Both the position numbers and the translations under genes were made by a program. Below the pieces are notes generated by a model. It worked only from the letters and a program-made list of their open reading frames with translations, had not been told where the DNA came from and searched no databases. From Chthonomonadales bacterium (GTDB lineage Bacteria > Armatimonadota > Chthonomonadetes > Chthonomonadales > CAJBBX01), in contig DAIDHP010000043.1 in the NCBI GenBank assembly GCA_027459625.1, positions 1-34,953 on the forward strand: DNA of 34,953 bases. Reading direction: 5' to 3'. Below are positions 15,919-24,820 of this stretch, piece by piece; position 1 is the first letter of the stretch, and the number at the start of each line of letters is the position of its first letter.

Positions 15919-16794
15919 ATGAAATTCCATCCACGATCGTTTGGTAACATCGCCCTGATAATGATCCTTTCGTCTATCGCGAGCATTGGCGCCTCCGTAT
16001 CGAAAACCGTCGGTCCCATTGCCATTTTGGGTGCTCTTCCCAGCGAGATCCGAATGCTGAGCGGTTCCATCCATGGGAGGAGCTTCATACTGGCGGATGG
16101 CGTGCAGGTGTATCGCGGCGATCTGGAAGGCCGCCCCGTAGTCCTTGCGATGTGCGGCGAAGGCAAGGTCAATGCGGCGATGGCGACGACGGTGCTGAAG
16201 GATTTCTTTCATCCCTCCATGCTCATCTTCACCGGAATCGCAGGCGGGGTGAACCCTCGTCTTCATCCCGGGGACATCGTCATCGGCGCCAAGACTTTTC
16301 AGCACGATTTCGGCTACCTTACAAATGCCGGATTACGGAACGATCCGACGAAGAACCCCTTCACAGGTGCGAATAACCCCTTCTATTTTCAAGCTTCGCC
16401 GGTTCTGCTCCGAGCTGCGGAACGCGCAATGCATATCGTGCATCTGAAACCCATTGTTGCGGGCGGGGTGGCGAGAACCCCCGTAATCCAAGTGGGCGTC
16501 ATCGCCACCGGGGATCAGTTTATCGCTTCATCGAACAAGGTGGCTCAACTCCGCTCAAAGTTCCACGCTGACGCGGTGGAGATGGAAGGCGCGGCAGTTG
16601 CTCAAGTTTGCCATGCGCAAAACATACCCTGTCTCATCATCCGCAGCCTTAGCGATTCCGCCAATGAGACCGCCAAACAAGATATCGCCCGCTTTTATCA
16701 GGTCGCGGCGAATAACTCGGCGACTCTCGTGAAATCGATACTTCGATCTCTATCGGCAAAAGAGGGTTCGAGCGCGACCGGATCAGCGTTGTGA
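15919..16794 (+). CDS. Exported MTA/SAH-nucleosidase-like protein
   Basis: A 291-residue member of the nucleoside phosphorylase/MTAN superfamily. Residues 1-27 form a signal peptide (IALIMILSSIASIGASVS). The core has PIAILGALPSEIRML, IFTGIAGGVNP, VIATGDQFI, DAVEMEGAAVAQVC (the purine and ribose binding Met-Glu) and IIRSLSDSAN (the catalytic Asp), all in family order. Cytoplasmic MTAN is ~230 residues; here the extra length is the signal peptide and a short C-terminal tail. GGAG is present upstream of the ATG. It should cleave purine nucleosides or thio-adenosyl compounds in the periplasm. The start is supported by the RBS; the export call depends on the hydrophobic N-terminus. Confidence 0.8.
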   Translation: MKFHPRSFGNIALIMILSSIASIGASVSKTVGPIAILGALPSEIRMLSGSIHGRSFILADGVQVYRGDLEGRPVVLAMCGEGKVNAAMATTVLKDFFHPSMLIFTGIAGGVNPRLHPGDIVIGAKTFQHDFGYLTNAGLRNDPTKNPFTGANNPFYFQASPVLLRAAERAMHIVHLKPIVAGGVARTPVIQVGVIATGDQFIASSNKVAQLRSKFHADAVEMEGAAVAQVCHAQNIPCLIIRSLSDSANETAKQDIARFYQVAANNSATLVKSILRSLSAKEGSSATGSAL

Positions 16795-16834
16795 GACGAT
16801 CGTCTCGACCTTATAAAGCTGTCAATCATAAGGT
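16793..16834. terminator. Possible two-way terminator between converging genes
   Basis: GAGACGATCGTCTC (16793-16806) is a perfect palindrome at the stop of the nucleosidase gene. It is followed by ACCTTAT (16808-16814) and its inverse ATAAGGT (16828-16834), a stem of 7 with a 13-base loop. There is no long T run, so the call is weak, but the position between two converging genes fits. Confidence 0.35.
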
Positions 16835-17329
16835 TTAGGAGGACTCACCGTTCGCCTTCACCATCAGCCCTGGGGTCAGCATCCATTCCAGTAAGCCCGC
16901 CCCGGGTTGTATGATATCCGTCTCGATGGAGATGATCCCGCCTTTCTTAAGTTCGATGTTCCCTCCCCCTATCAGTTCCATCGGCACAATGCTGAAAGAC
17001 GGGTTGTGTCCCACAAAGAGATATCTCCCTCGTCGGTTCTTATCATGCATTATGCGAACCAAATCCGACATCTGAAAACCCGGCGCCAAACCGCTTTCCA
17101 CTGTGAGTTTGTCCATTTGCCCCAAGGCGTCCGCGATGATCTCTGCGGTTTTCAACGCTCTGGCGTAAGGGCTGGTGCATATCTCATCGAATTTGAGCTT
17201 TATCTTATCGAGATAATCCCCGATGACGCGTGTTTTGACAATTCCGTCCTTCGTCAACTGTCTGTCGCGGTCATCCATTCCGAAACCGCCGTCTTCGGCG
17301 ATTCCGTGTCGCATGAATACCAGTTTCAT
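16835..17329 (-). CDS. SixA-type phosphohistidine phosphatase
   Basis: A 164-residue histidine phosphatase. The N-terminus MKLVFMRHG carries the catalytic RHG (His8), followed by DRDRQLTKDG, CTSPYARALKTAEIIADAL and a second His in FVGHNPSF, the order of SixA-like proteins. SixA removes phosphate from phospho-His in signalling or PTS proteins. I took ATG 17329 because AAGGAAGG lies about 12 bases upstream; the TTG at 17341 touches it. A beta-strand extension with GAGLLEWMLTPGLMV is usual for this branch. It faces the nucleosidase gene tail-to-tail. Confidence 0.8.
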   Translation of the reverse strand: MKLVFMRHGIAEDGGFGMDDRDRQLTKDGIVKTRVIGDYLDKIKLKFDEICTSPYARALKTAEIIADALGQMDKLTVESGLAPGFQMSDLVRIMHDKNRRGRYLFVGHNPSFSIVPMELIGGGNIELKKGGIISIETDIIQPGAGLLEWMLTPGLMVKANGESS

Positions 17330-17401
17330 GTTTTCGTTCAACCTTCCTTCTGGTACAATAGCCTAGTCGAATGTATATCCTGCTCGATACAAGGAGCGTG
17401 T

Positions 17402-17953
17402 ATGATGAAACTTCATTCCTGGTTTGGCTTGACTGTACTCATTGTGTGCAGCCTCATGGTTGTAGGGTCCCGAGCCGATTCCCCGTCTCCGTCCAAGATA
17501 AGCGTGGACGGCAGGATCCGCAAGACATCATTTGAGTTTTATTACGCCTTGGTTTTCGGTGACCAGGATGAGTACATGAAGAACGCCAGACTGCCTATAT
17601 ATGAAATCCATGACGGCGCAGGCGTCAAACTGGACGCCAAGGGCGTATCGCAAACACTTGCCAAGTCACGGGAGATGATCGCACAATTGAAGATCACGCC
17701 CGATCTGGAGAAAAGCATGCTCGGCGATATGCTTAAGAACTTGGATGAAGCCGCAGTGCAGTTCAACGGCGCCAACACCGCCAACATCACTTTCGTCACC
17801 AAGCGCTCCAAAGACGGGGATTCCCTCGCCACCTTCATCCTGTATAAAACCGACACTGGGTGGAAGGTGATTTCCGTGATCTCGGATAGTCAAGCCGTGC
17901 CGCCTTCCTACTACGATGATCTCTTGCAAAGCTTGCCCAAAGTGCGACAATGA
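17402..17953 (+). CDS. Small secreted protein, unknown function
   Basis: A 183-residue protein with a signal peptide (FGLTVLIVCSLMVVGSRA) starting at ATG 17402, with AAGGAG 5 bases upstream. The frame is open far upstream but that part is antisense to the SixA gene and has no RBS. The mature part has a short helical region with DEYMKNARLPIYEI, a central helical block and a C-terminal WKVISVISDSQAVPPSYYDDL. The last part is reminiscent of NTF2-like proteins, in which a final strand reads WKV, but this is weak. Periplasmic or outside location is expected. Confidence 0.6.
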   Translation: MMKLHSWFGLTVLIVCSLMVVGSRADSPSPSKISVDGRIRKTSFEFYYALVFGDQDEYMKNARLPIYEIHDGAGVKLDAKGVSQTLAKSREMIAQLKITPDLEKSMLGDMLKNLDEAAVQFNGANTANITFVTKRSKDGDSLATFILYKTDTGWKVISVISDSQAVPPSYYDDLLQSLPKVRQ

Positions 17954-17954
17954 A

Positions 17955-19187
17955 TCATCGTATCTGATGCGGCGGCTCCACCGAGTAATCCTTGGATGCG
18001 CTTTGTGCCGGTGCGGGTGTGAAGCAGTGCTTGTCGATATAGGCAAGGTAGCTGTCGGTTTTCCCGTTTTTCGTCAGGTCGTCATATGAGAAGAGGCAGA
18101 CGCCGTTCACACCCAATTCCATTGTCTTCCTGATCTTATCTACGGTGTCCTCGGGCGAAAGGCGCCATGATCCCAAGCCCGCATAGACTTTGTGACCATA
18201 CGCGGTTGCGATGTCCTCCGTGATTTGCTTCAGCACCAAGTCGGTGTTTTGGGAATACGCCATGGGGCATATGGCGTCGAGATATCCCTTTTTCATCCAA
18301 TCACTCCAATCCTGCCCTTTGTCCACGGCTGCGGTTTTGGGATCGGGGAAGACGGCTGCGGATATCTCAATGTTTGGCTTGATTCGACGTATTCCCTCGG
18401 ATACGCGTTTGACCAAGTTGGTCACCTGTTCGGCGCGCCATTTCTCCCATTGGTCTGGGAATGTGTGCACGTAAGCCAGTTTACCCCCATCCTTCTCCAC
18501 AGCCTCTCTGCCGGATGCGGTGATACGCTTGTCCATGTATTTCTTAAAGCGGAGCAATGTGGAGTCGGAGAAATCGTAATCGGAGTTCGGATAGCGAATG
18601 AAATCGAAATGGATGCCATCGATATCGTAGCGTTTGGCGATATCCAGATAAACCTTGTAGAGATGGTTCTGAACTGCCGGGTTGCTTGGTTGCAGGTAGG
18701 CTCCCTCCACCCTTCCATTATCCACCATGCTGAAATGCCCCCACTTATCGCGGCTGATCCAATTCGGGTGGGCGTTCATGATGTGATTTTTGGCCTTGGG
18801 CAAGCTCTCCCCGGTCCACACGAGATAGGCGTTCACCCAAGCGATCACCTTTATTCCTACATGATGAGCCTCCTGGATAATGGATGCAAGCGGATCGAAG
18901 CTGGCGGGCTGATCCGCAAGAGCCTCCGCCCTTGGTTCCAGTTTGGATTCATACCAAGCGTCACCCCTGCCACGCACCTGAACGAAGAGAGTGTTGAAAT
19001 CGGATTCGTGCGCGAGCTGCACCACTCTTTGCACCTGTTCGGGCGATGAGAGACTATAGCGCACCACCCACAGCGCGCGAACCTTTGGGATGAGATTTTC
19101 CGGTTGCACGGCGTTGGATGATAGGGACAATACGAGGAAAAGGAGTGACATAAAAACGACAAGCAAAGTACCGCCTCCGAATCGCAT
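17955..19187 (-). CDS. GHL10-family glycoside hydrolase-like protein
   Basis: A 410-residue protein. The start at ATG 19187 is chosen because AAGGAGA lies 8 bases upstream; the frame is open for another 87 bases. Residues 1-27 form a signal peptide. The body is a TIM barrel of the GHL10/DUF187 family: VRALWVVRYSLSSPEQV, FNTLFVQVRGRGDAWY, GIKVIAWVNAYLVW, YDIDGIHFDFIRYPNSDYD (putative catalytic Asp) and LDAICPMAYSQNT. It lacks a binding module. The family is thought to act on cell-surface or bacterial polysaccharides, but most members have no measured substrate. It faces GH51 head-to-head. Confidence 0.85.
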   Translation of the reverse strand: MRFGGGTLLVVFMSLLFLVLSLSSNAVQPENLIPKVRALWVVRYSLSSPEQVQRVVQLAHESDFNTLFVQVRGRGDAWYESKLEPRAEALADQPASFDPLASIIQEAHHVGIKVIAWVNAYLVWTGESLPKAKNHIMNAHPNWISRDKWGHFSMVDNGRVEGAYLQPSNPAVQNHLYKVYLDIAKRYDIDGIHFDFIRYPNSDYDFSDSTLLRFKKYMDKRITASGREAVEKDGGKLAYVHTFPDQWEKWRAEQVTNLVKRVSEGIRRIKPNIEISAAVFPDPKTAAVDKGQDWSDWMKKGYLDAICPMAYSQNTDLVLKQITEDIATAYGHKVYAGLGSWRLSPEDTVDKIRKTMELGVNGVCLFSYDDLTKNGKTDSYLAYIDKHCFTPAPAQSASKDYSVEPPHQIR

Positions 19188-19500
19188 AACACTAAATCTC
19201 CTTATGAAAAAGCAACTGCGAAATTCATCATTTTGACGCTTCAAGAAACGAAGCGGCGTGGATTTCGCAACCACCCGGATATGCCGAATATTTCAAGCAT
19301 TCCGGTACGAAGAAACGTTTATCGATGTGATGGTTGCATTACCGCAACATTTTTTCGCTATAGTGAGTTGAGAGATATTCAATTATTGGGTATTGTATCA
19401 TAACCTTCGGAACATAACAATCAATTTTCGCTATTCGCATCAAAATTCGCCGGGTTCCCTCTGCGAACGAAGTGCAATCCTCGGAAAAGAAGGATTCAAG
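19188..19500. promoter_or_regulatory. Divergent promoter region of GHL10 and GH51 genes
   Basis: This 313-bp gap holds the promoters of both glycosidase genes. AAACGTTT at 19313-19320 has the central CpG palindrome common in LacI-family operators, and GTTGC/GCAAC at 19333-19348 is a small stem followed by six T. Neither is strong enough to call by itself. I could not place convincing -35 and -10 boxes. Confidence 0.3.
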
Positions 19501-20967
19501 ATGAATTCATTGATCGTTCACGCCGACTTGGGCGTTACAAGAATATCCCGTCATATTTACGGTCATTTCGCCGAGCATCTTGGCAGATGCATCTATGAAG
19601 GACTCTGGGTGGGGGAGGATTCCCCTATTCCAAATACGAATGGCATTCGCAGTGATGTCACCGAAGCGCTTCGGAAATTGAATCCGCCGAACCTTCGCTG
19701 GCCGGGCGGATGCTTCGCGGACACCTATCATTGGCAGGATGGGATCGGTCCGAGGGAGAATCGCCCCTCCATCGTAAACGTTCACTGGGGAGGGGTTACG
19801 GAGAATAACCATTTCGGAACGCATGAGTTCATGGATCTTTGCGAAACCTTGGGGTGCGAGCCCTATATCTGCGGGAATCTCGGCTCCGGCACTGTGGAGG
19901 AGATGTCACAATGGCTCGAATATCTCACCATGCCAGCAAAAAGCCCAATGTCCGATCTGCGCAAGTCAAATGGCAGAGAAAAGCCATGGGAGGTCACCTA
20001 CTGGTCTGTGGGGAATGAGAACTGGGGTTGCGGCGGAAATATGCGCGCGGAGTATTACGTGGACCTCTATCGGCGCTACGCCACTTACTGTCGAAATTAC
20101 TCCGGCAAGCGGTTGTACAAAGTGGCGTGTGGGTTTCAGGATGAGTGGAACGAGGTGATCCTCCGCGAGAATCAACGCCTCATGGATGGATTAAGCGTGC
20201 ATTACTATTGCATGAGCGAAGGGTGGGAGCATAAGGGTTCCGCCACCGGCTTTCCCGAGAAGCAGTGGCACTCCCTGCTGAAGAGCGCGTTGGGAATAGA
20301 GGAGTTCATCAAGCGAACCGCAACCATCATGGATCGGTATGACCCTGGGAAGCGCATTGGGATGATCATGGACGAGTGGGGCGCATGGTATGATGTGGAG
20401 CCGGGAACCCACCCGGGATTTCTCTATCAGCAGAACACCATACGGGATGCGCTGGTGGCCGGAGTGACCCTCAATACCTTTAACGCCCACGCGGATAGGG
20501 TGCACATGGCTAACATCGCGCAAACGATCAATGTGCTCCAATCGATGATTCTCACGGACGGACCCCGAATGCTCCGCACGCCGACCTATCACATATTCGA
20601 AATGTACAAGGTTCATCAGGACTCCACTCTTTTGCCGACGAATCTCACCACGGAGGATTGTTCGATGGACGGGGTTACCATCCCGCGTCTCAGCGCATCC
20701 GCCTCCAAGAACAAGGAAGGCGTCATTCATATATCCCTGTGCAACATGGATCCCGTGAACGCTGCGGATATCACCTGCGACATTCGCGGGGATCATCGCT
20801 CAAAGGTCATTGGACGCATCCTTACATCCGAGGCGATGGACGGACATAACACATTCGATTCGCCGGACGCGGTTCACCCCGCCCCATTCAAGGACTGCAA
20901 ACTGGATGAAAACGTGCTTGCCATTAAACTGCCGGCGAAATCGGTGGTGGTATTGGGGCTAAGTTGA
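19501..20967 (+). CDS. abfA: GH51 alpha-L-arabinofuranosidase
   Basis: A 488-residue enzyme with no signal peptide, which is the usual size of intracellular GH51. GNEN at residues 171-174 supplies the acid/base Glu173, and [11 protein letters not shown] supplies the nucleophile Glu292. The spacing of the two matches Geobacillus AbfA. Other marks: [36 protein letters not shown]. It releases arabinose from arabino-oligosaccharides in the cytoplasm. The start at ATG 19501 has AAGAAGGA 6 bases upstream; a longer frame begins at 19393 but has no RBS. An ADP-ribosylglycohydrolase-family gene follows after 49 bases. Confidence 0.92.
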   Translation: MNSLIVHADLGVTRISRHIYGHFAEHLGRCIYEGLWVGEDSPIPNTNGIRSDVTEALRKLNPPNLRWPGGCFADTYHWQDGIGPRENRPSIVNVHWGGVTENNHFGTHEFMDLCETLGCEPYICGNLGSGTVEEMSQWLEYLTMPAKSPMSDLRKSNGREKPWEVTYWSVGNENWGCGGNMRAEYYVDLYRRYATYCRNYSGKRLYKVACGFQDEWNEVILRENQRLMDGLSVHYYCMSEGWEHKGSATGFPEKQWHSLLKSALGIEEFIKRTATIMDRYDPGKRIGMIMDEWGAWYDVEPGTHPGFLYQQNTIRDALVAGVTLNTFNAHADRVHMANIAQTINVLQSMILTDGPRMLRTPTYHIFEMYKVHQDSTLLPTNLTTEDCSMDGVTIPRLSASASKNKEGVIHISLCNMDPVNAADITCDIRGDHRSKVIGRILTSEAMDGHNTFDSPDAVHPAPFKDCKLDENVLAIKLPAKSVVVLGLS

Positions 20968-20972
20968 AGATT

Positions 20973-21001
20973 ATCCGTCCGATCGTACGGATCGGGCGGA
21001 T
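20973..21001 (+). other. Hairpin between GH51 and ADP-ribosylglycohydrolase-like genes
   Basis: ATCCGTCCGATC (20973-20984) pairs with GATCGGGCGGAT (20990-21001) with one G-U wobble, loop GTACG. No T run follows, so it is more likely an RNA-processing or stabilising hairpin within an operon. A similar GC-rich hairpin follows the next gene (22975-22991). Confidence 0.6.
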
Positions 21002-21016
21002 AAGAAAGAGAAGAAC

Positions 21017-22969
21017 ATGCGCGAACTATCATACGAAACATATTTGGATAAAACCCTGGGGTGTTGGATAGGCAAATCCCTCGGAGGGATCATAGGGGCG
21101 CCGTTCGAAGGGCATAAAATTCGAGGCGAAATGACGGCGGAGAACTGCTGGCCCAAGGAAATCGCCCCCAACGACGATTTAGACATTCAGGTGGTTTGGC
21201 TGGAGGCTCTGGAGGAGCGGGGACCTCTGCTCACCCAAGCCGATCTCACGGATATGTGGCGGGATCGTTGCTGGTATAACTTCGCGGAATACGGCGCCTT
21301 CCTCTATAATGTGCAGCGGGGAATCCATCCGCCGCTCTCCGGAAGGTTCAACAACGAGTTCTACAGGGAATCGATGGGTTGCCCCATTCGCGCGGAAATC
21401 TGGGGGGCGATCTGCCCGGGCGCACCGGAGATCGCGGCGGAATACGCGCTGCAGGACGGAGAATTGGATCATATCGATAACTCCGTATGGGCGGAGAGGT
21501 TCTGGGCCGCCGCATTGGCGGAAGCTTATTTCGCGGGGACTCTGGAGGCGGCTCTTAGGGCTGGGGTTTCGGTGATCTCGGAGGAGAGCGCGGTAGCCCA
21601 AATCTATTATGAGGTGAATTCCCTTCTTGAAGCGCACTCCGATTGGCGGCGAGTTTGGCTGGAACTGATCAGGCGATACGGGAACCGGGACGGGTCGAAA
21701 GTGCAGATCAATTTTGGGTTCACCTTGCTGTCGTTATACATAGGGGAAAGAGACCTGAAGCGCACTCTCGTCGCAGCCATCAACTATGGTTGGGATTCCG
21801 ACTGCACCGCCGCGACGGCAGGTGCGCTGGTGGGGGCGCTGCGCGGGGCGAAGGAGTTACCGGAGGATTGGAAAGAGCGCATGGGGAGGGTGTTAACGTG
21901 CGATGTGGCTGTGAAGCATAAGAACTCTCCGCTCGATCAGTTTGCTGAGGACACCTGTAAAGCCGGCTTGGAGATGATTATTACCCGAACCTTGCCGGTT
22001 AGGATAACGGGGGTTCCGCGCGCGTTGACGGAGGAGGTCGAAAGACGCATCAGGAACCGACCAACGCCATCGCCGATTGCTCTTTCCGTGTGCTACCCTA
22101 CCGGTCCTGTCTTGTATCCTGATATGCCCTCTCAGGTGAATATCCATGTGTATAACGACTTGAAAACTCCATGCTTTGGTGAGTTGGAGATCATGGCTCC
22201 CGATGGCGTCATGGTGAAACCGAACACCATCTCCTTGGCGGTTCCGGCGAAAGCGTCAAGCGAGTTCAAAATCGAGGCGTGTTATAAGTCCAAGCCGGAG
22301 ACGATATGGGACAAGAACCTCTTCTCCGTTCGGCTTAAAACCAGAGAGGCTGCGCAGGATTTCTCGTTCGGACTGACGGGAAGCCGTTTATGGCGAGTTT
22401 ACGGACCCTATTGGGATGCATGGGACACCACCCGGTTCAGTGAATGCCCCTATCGCAACGATCGGATCATCTCCCATCCCGTGCATATTCAGGGGTGTCA
22501 GGAGATGCTGGTTCACGAGCACGCCCGACTTGATCGCCAATATCTCAATGAAGCTGAACTGATTAAGCGCGAAATGCAGGAGGAGGCTCCGTTCCTCGTA
22601 GAAACCGGAGAGGATTTTCTCCATCATGACGATCTGGGCGGTTTTTTGGGGGAGTGCTGCTACTACCTCACCCGAGAGATCGTATCCTCCGAGGAGAGGA
22701 ACTGCGCGGTGAGCCTCGGCTCCACCGGACCTGTGGCGGCTTGGTGGGATGGCAGGGATGTTTTACGAGCGGATAACGTGGAGAGCCATTTCCTCACCGA
22801 GCATCAGTTCGGAGTGAGGCTTGATTCCAACCCGCATCGGTTGGTGGTGAAGTGCCTGCGATTGGCGGACCTTTTCCAGTTCTCTCTGCACTTCATCAAG
22901 GAGAACATACCCGGGGATAGGACGGTTGGGGTATCCTATTTTCTGGACTGCACGGGCGGTCGGCTTTAA
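21017..22969 (+). CDS. ADP-ribosylglycohydrolase-family protein with extra C-terminal domain
   Basis: A 650-residue protein. Residues 1-310 are the ADP-ribosylglycohydrolase fold: KTLGCWIGKSLGGIIGAPFEG, PNDDLDIQVVWLEAL (metal-binding Asp53/Asp54 region) and NYGWDSDCTAATAGALVGAL (Asp260 and Asp262). In the true family these Asp residues hold two Mg ions, and they are all present here. Residues ~350-470 look like a beta-sandwich, and the C-terminal part is unassigned. Members like this lie beside sugar hydrolases and may cleave N-glycosidic bonds in nucleosides or glycosides and not ADP-ribosyl-protein. GH51 lies upstream and an MBL-fold gene downstream. Confidence 0.8.
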   Translation: MRELSYETYLDKTLGCWIGKSLGGIIGAPFEGHKIRGEMTAENCWPKEIAPNDDLDIQVVWLEALEERGPLLTQADLTDMWRDRCWYNFAEYGAFLYNVQRGIHPPLSGRFNNEFYRESMGCPIRAEIWGAICPGAPEIAAEYALQDGELDHIDNSVWAERFWAAALAEAYFAGTLEAALRAGVSVISEESAVAQIYYEVNSLLEAHSDWRRVWLELIRRYGNRDGSKVQINFGFTLLSLYIGERDLKRTLVAAINYGWDSDCTAATAGALVGALRGAKELPEDWKERMGRVLTCDVAVKHKNSPLDQFAEDTCKAGLEMIITRTLPVRITGVPRALTEEVERRIRNRPTPSPIALSVCYPTGPVLYPDMPSQVNIHVYNDLKTPCFGELEIMAPDGVMVKPNTISLAVPAKASSEFKIEACYKSKPETIWDKNLFSVRLKTREAAQDFSFGLTGSRLWRVYGPYWDAWDTTRFSECPYRNDRIISHPVHIQGCQEMLVHEHARLDRQYLNEAELIKREMQEEAPFLVETGEDFLHHDDLGGFLGECCYYLTREIVSSEERNCAVSLGSTGPVAAWWDGRDVLRADNVESHFLTEHQFGVRLDSNPHRLVVKCLRLADLFQFSLHFIKENIPGDRTVGVSYFLDCTGGRL

Positions 22970-22974
22970 TCGAA

Positions 22975-22991
22975 CGGATCGGACCGATCCG
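22975..22991 (+). other. GC-rich palindrome between ADP-ribosylglycohydrolase-like and MBL-fold genes
   Basis: CGGATCGGACCGATCCG is a perfect palindrome around a central base, 5 bases after the stop codon. It shares the words GGATCGG and CCGATC with the hairpin at 20973-21001. Both are in the gaps of the same gene set. Confidence 0.5.
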
Positions 22992-23027
22992 CCCGATTAG
23001 GCTGAGAAAACCAGAGGATAATAAATC

Positions 23028-23843
23028 ATGAAATTGAAATTACTGGGCACTGCGGCTGCGGAGGGCTGGCCGGGGATTTACTGCGCATGCAATGTGTGCC
23101 AAAAGGCGCGGGAGTTGGGAGGAAAGAATATTCGCACCCGCACCTCCATGATGATCGGCGAAGCCGTGAAAATAGACTTTCCGCCCGACACCTACCACCA
23201 CGTCCTCACTCACGGGATTGATCTGCGAAAGGTGCGATATCTGCTGATCACGCATAACCACGACGATCATTTCCTTCCCGCCGACATCCTATACTGCGAA
23301 TCGCCGTTCGTGGCAGGGGAACCCGCTTCGCCATTCACGGTCATGGGACCCAAACCGGTGATCGACAGGTTCATGCCGCGTGGGGAAAACAGCAATTCCC
23401 CTGTGAAGCCGTTGGTTATCGAGCCGTATGTGACGGTTACGATGGAGAATTGGGGGTTTACACCCGTTCTGGCGTCGCACATGAATTACGGCGAAAGCTA
23501 CAACTACCTTGTAAGCAAAGACGGCAAAACCATCCTTTACGCCAGCGACACGGGCTGGTACAGTGATGAGACATGGGAGTTTCTGGCGGGGAAACGGATT
23601 GACTTCGTAGTGATGGAGTGCACCTCCGGTGGGAAGGAGACCAACTACTCCGGGCACCTCTCCATCACCGGTCTGCTGAAGATGCGAGAGAAGCTGATCG
23701 AACTAGGGGTTATACAATCCGCCACCCCCTACGTCGCCACCCACTTTTCGCACAACGGCGGCTTGCTGCATCACGAATTGGAAGCCCGTCTTAATCCTCA
23801 CGGCGTGGAGGTGGGGTATGACGGCTGGGAGGGGGAGGCGTAG
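23028..23843 (+). CDS. Metallo-beta-lactamase-fold hydrolase (PhnP-like)
   Basis: A 271-residue protein. KLKLLGTAAAEGWPGIYCAC followed by CQKAR is the N-terminal pattern of PhnP and related MBL enzymes, in which two early Cys may bind zinc. LLITHNHDDHFLPADI is the metal-binding HxHxDH motif, LYASDTGWYSDETW supplies the bridging Asp, and ATHFSHNGG the last His. PhnP opens cyclic phosphate sugars; other relatives cleave phosphodiesters or lactones. It is the third gene of the GH51 set, so a sugar or sugar phosphate substrate is plausible. The start is ATG 23028. Confidence 0.8.
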   Translation: MKLKLLGTAAAEGWPGIYCACNVCQKARELGGKNIRTRTSMMIGEAVKIDFPPDTYHHVLTHGIDLRKVRYLLITHNHDDHFLPADILYCESPFVAGEPASPFTVMGPKPVIDRFMPRGENSNSPVKPLVIEPYVTVTMENWGFTPVLASHMNYGESYNYLVSKDGKTILYASDTGWYSDETWEFLAGKRIDFVVMECTSGGKETNYSGHLSITGLLKMREKLIELGVIQSATPYVATHFSHNGGLLHHELEARLNPHGVEVGYDGWEGEA

Positions 23844-23904
23844 AAGTATCCGCAACTATGCCACCCACGCCCGGAATGCTTCTGACGCCGTGAAGAAGCC
23901 GAAC

Positions 23905-24711
23905 TCATTTTTTTGTTTGCGTATTTTCGGAAGCCCTCCATTTTTGGGGGTTATTGGCGACTTTTTCTTCAAACTCCTTGTACGTCATCGCATCGGAGGG
24001 AACGCCAGCCTGGCCCGGGAAAGCGCAGCCGAAATCACCGTATCCCTGCGGAACGTACAGTATATTATTGTATGGCACCTTCGTAACCGTTCCGTCATCC
24101 CAAAGCACGATGTAAAAGCCTACGGGATTCGATGTCGTTCGATCGCCTTTGTAATAGCGAACGTTTTGATGAACGTATAGATCGCTGTACGCAAGGACGT
24201 CACGGGTGCCGGGAGGTTTCGGACCTCCCACGGCGTTTCCGTCAGGGCGTTTATCGGAGATGAGGAACGGAATGGATCCGCTTGATTTGGGGAGATTCCG
24301 CAGCGCGGGACTGTCAGCGTATTTGAAATCCGGGCTGTTAAAGCTATGAATGAAATCGACGATTTTCCACCAGCGAGCCATTCCGTTCAGACCTACTCCA
24401 ATTCCGTAATATTCGGGATGCTTGTATATGTCCACATATAAATCTCCGGTTTTTTGAGGATACATTCCGTCGTGATTTTTACGATAAGCTTGAATTAACC
24501 GGAACAGACGCTTGGCGTCCTTAATTTCCTTGTCGGGATTGCCGGGAACCTTGCCGTGCGTATCGATCTCCTCCGCAATCCCCTGGGGCGGGATATAGCG
24601 CGCACCTGGATATCCTCTCTCGTGTTGTCTCAGATATTGATATCCGATTAAACTTAAAATTATAAAAAGCAAAACGATTCTCAGTTTTATATAATTTATT
24701 TTAAATCTCAT
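23905..24711 (-). CDS. Membrane-anchored protein, unknown function
   Basis: A 268-residue protein with one N-terminal membrane segment (IVLLFIILSLIGYQYL) and the rest outside the cytoplasm. The following region DAKRLFRLIQAYRKNHDGMYPQKTGDLY resembles the helix after the membrane segment in type II pseudopilins, where the words A-I-x-x-Y and Y-P often occur, but the Gly-Phe-Thr-Leu cleavage motif is missing. The C-terminal half has YVHQNVRYYKGDRTT and WDDGTVTKVPYNNILYVPQG. It faces the MBL gene tail-to-tail. No family can be assigned. Confidence 0.6.
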   Translation of the reverse strand: MRFKINYIKLRIVLLFIILSLIGYQYLRQHERGYPGARYIPPQGIAEEIDTHGKVPGNPDKEIKDAKRLFRLIQAYRKNHDGMYPQKTGDLYVDIYKHPEYYGIGVGLNGMARWWKIVDFIHSFNSPDFKYADSPALRNLPKSSGSIPFLISDKRPDGNAVGGPKPPGTRDVLAYSDLYVHQNVRYYKGDRTTSNPVGFYIVLWDDGTVTKVPYNNILYVPQGYGDFGCAFPGQAGVPSDAMTYKEFEEKVANNPQKWRASENTQTKK

Positions 24712-24725
24712 TTGTTGCTCGGTTT

Positions 24726-24810
24726 AGGTGATTGCAAATTTCAGCAAATAAATAATACATTGTTTTTTAGCTCAACTAAAATATATGTAAATTGCATTTT
24801 GCAATCACAT
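24726..24810. repeat. Dispersed inverted-repeat element, copy 2
   Basis: The left arm AGGTGATTGCAAATTTC matches copy 1 with two changes, and the similarity runs on (24726-24749 match 11463-11486 at 21 of 24 bases). The right arm GCATTTTGCAATCACAT is at 24794-24810. The distance between arms is the same as in copy 1 to within two bases, though the centre is unrelated and very AT-rich. Confidence 0.75.
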
Positions 24811-24820
24811 TATTATTTTT

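Noticed and set aside
16907-17401. A long N-terminal extension of the secreted protein at 17402
   Set aside because: It is antisense to the SixA gene and lies ahead of the real signal peptide and AAGGAG site.
18192-19049. A long open frame on the + strand
   Set aside because: It lies fully antisense to the GHL10 gene, whose motifs and signal peptide are clear. The frame has no RBS and no recognisable domain.
19333-19355. GTTGC/GCAAC stem followed by T as a terminator
   Set aside because: A stem of five pairs is too weak, and no gene on the + strand ends just upstream.
20191-20796. Minus-strand frame of about 200 residues
   Set aside because: It is antisense to the GH51 gene between its active-site Glu173 codon and the 3' end.
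23818-24180. Plus-strand frame after the MBL gene
   Set aside because: It overlaps the MBL 3' end and is antisense to the anchored protein at 23905-24711; no RBS or domain.
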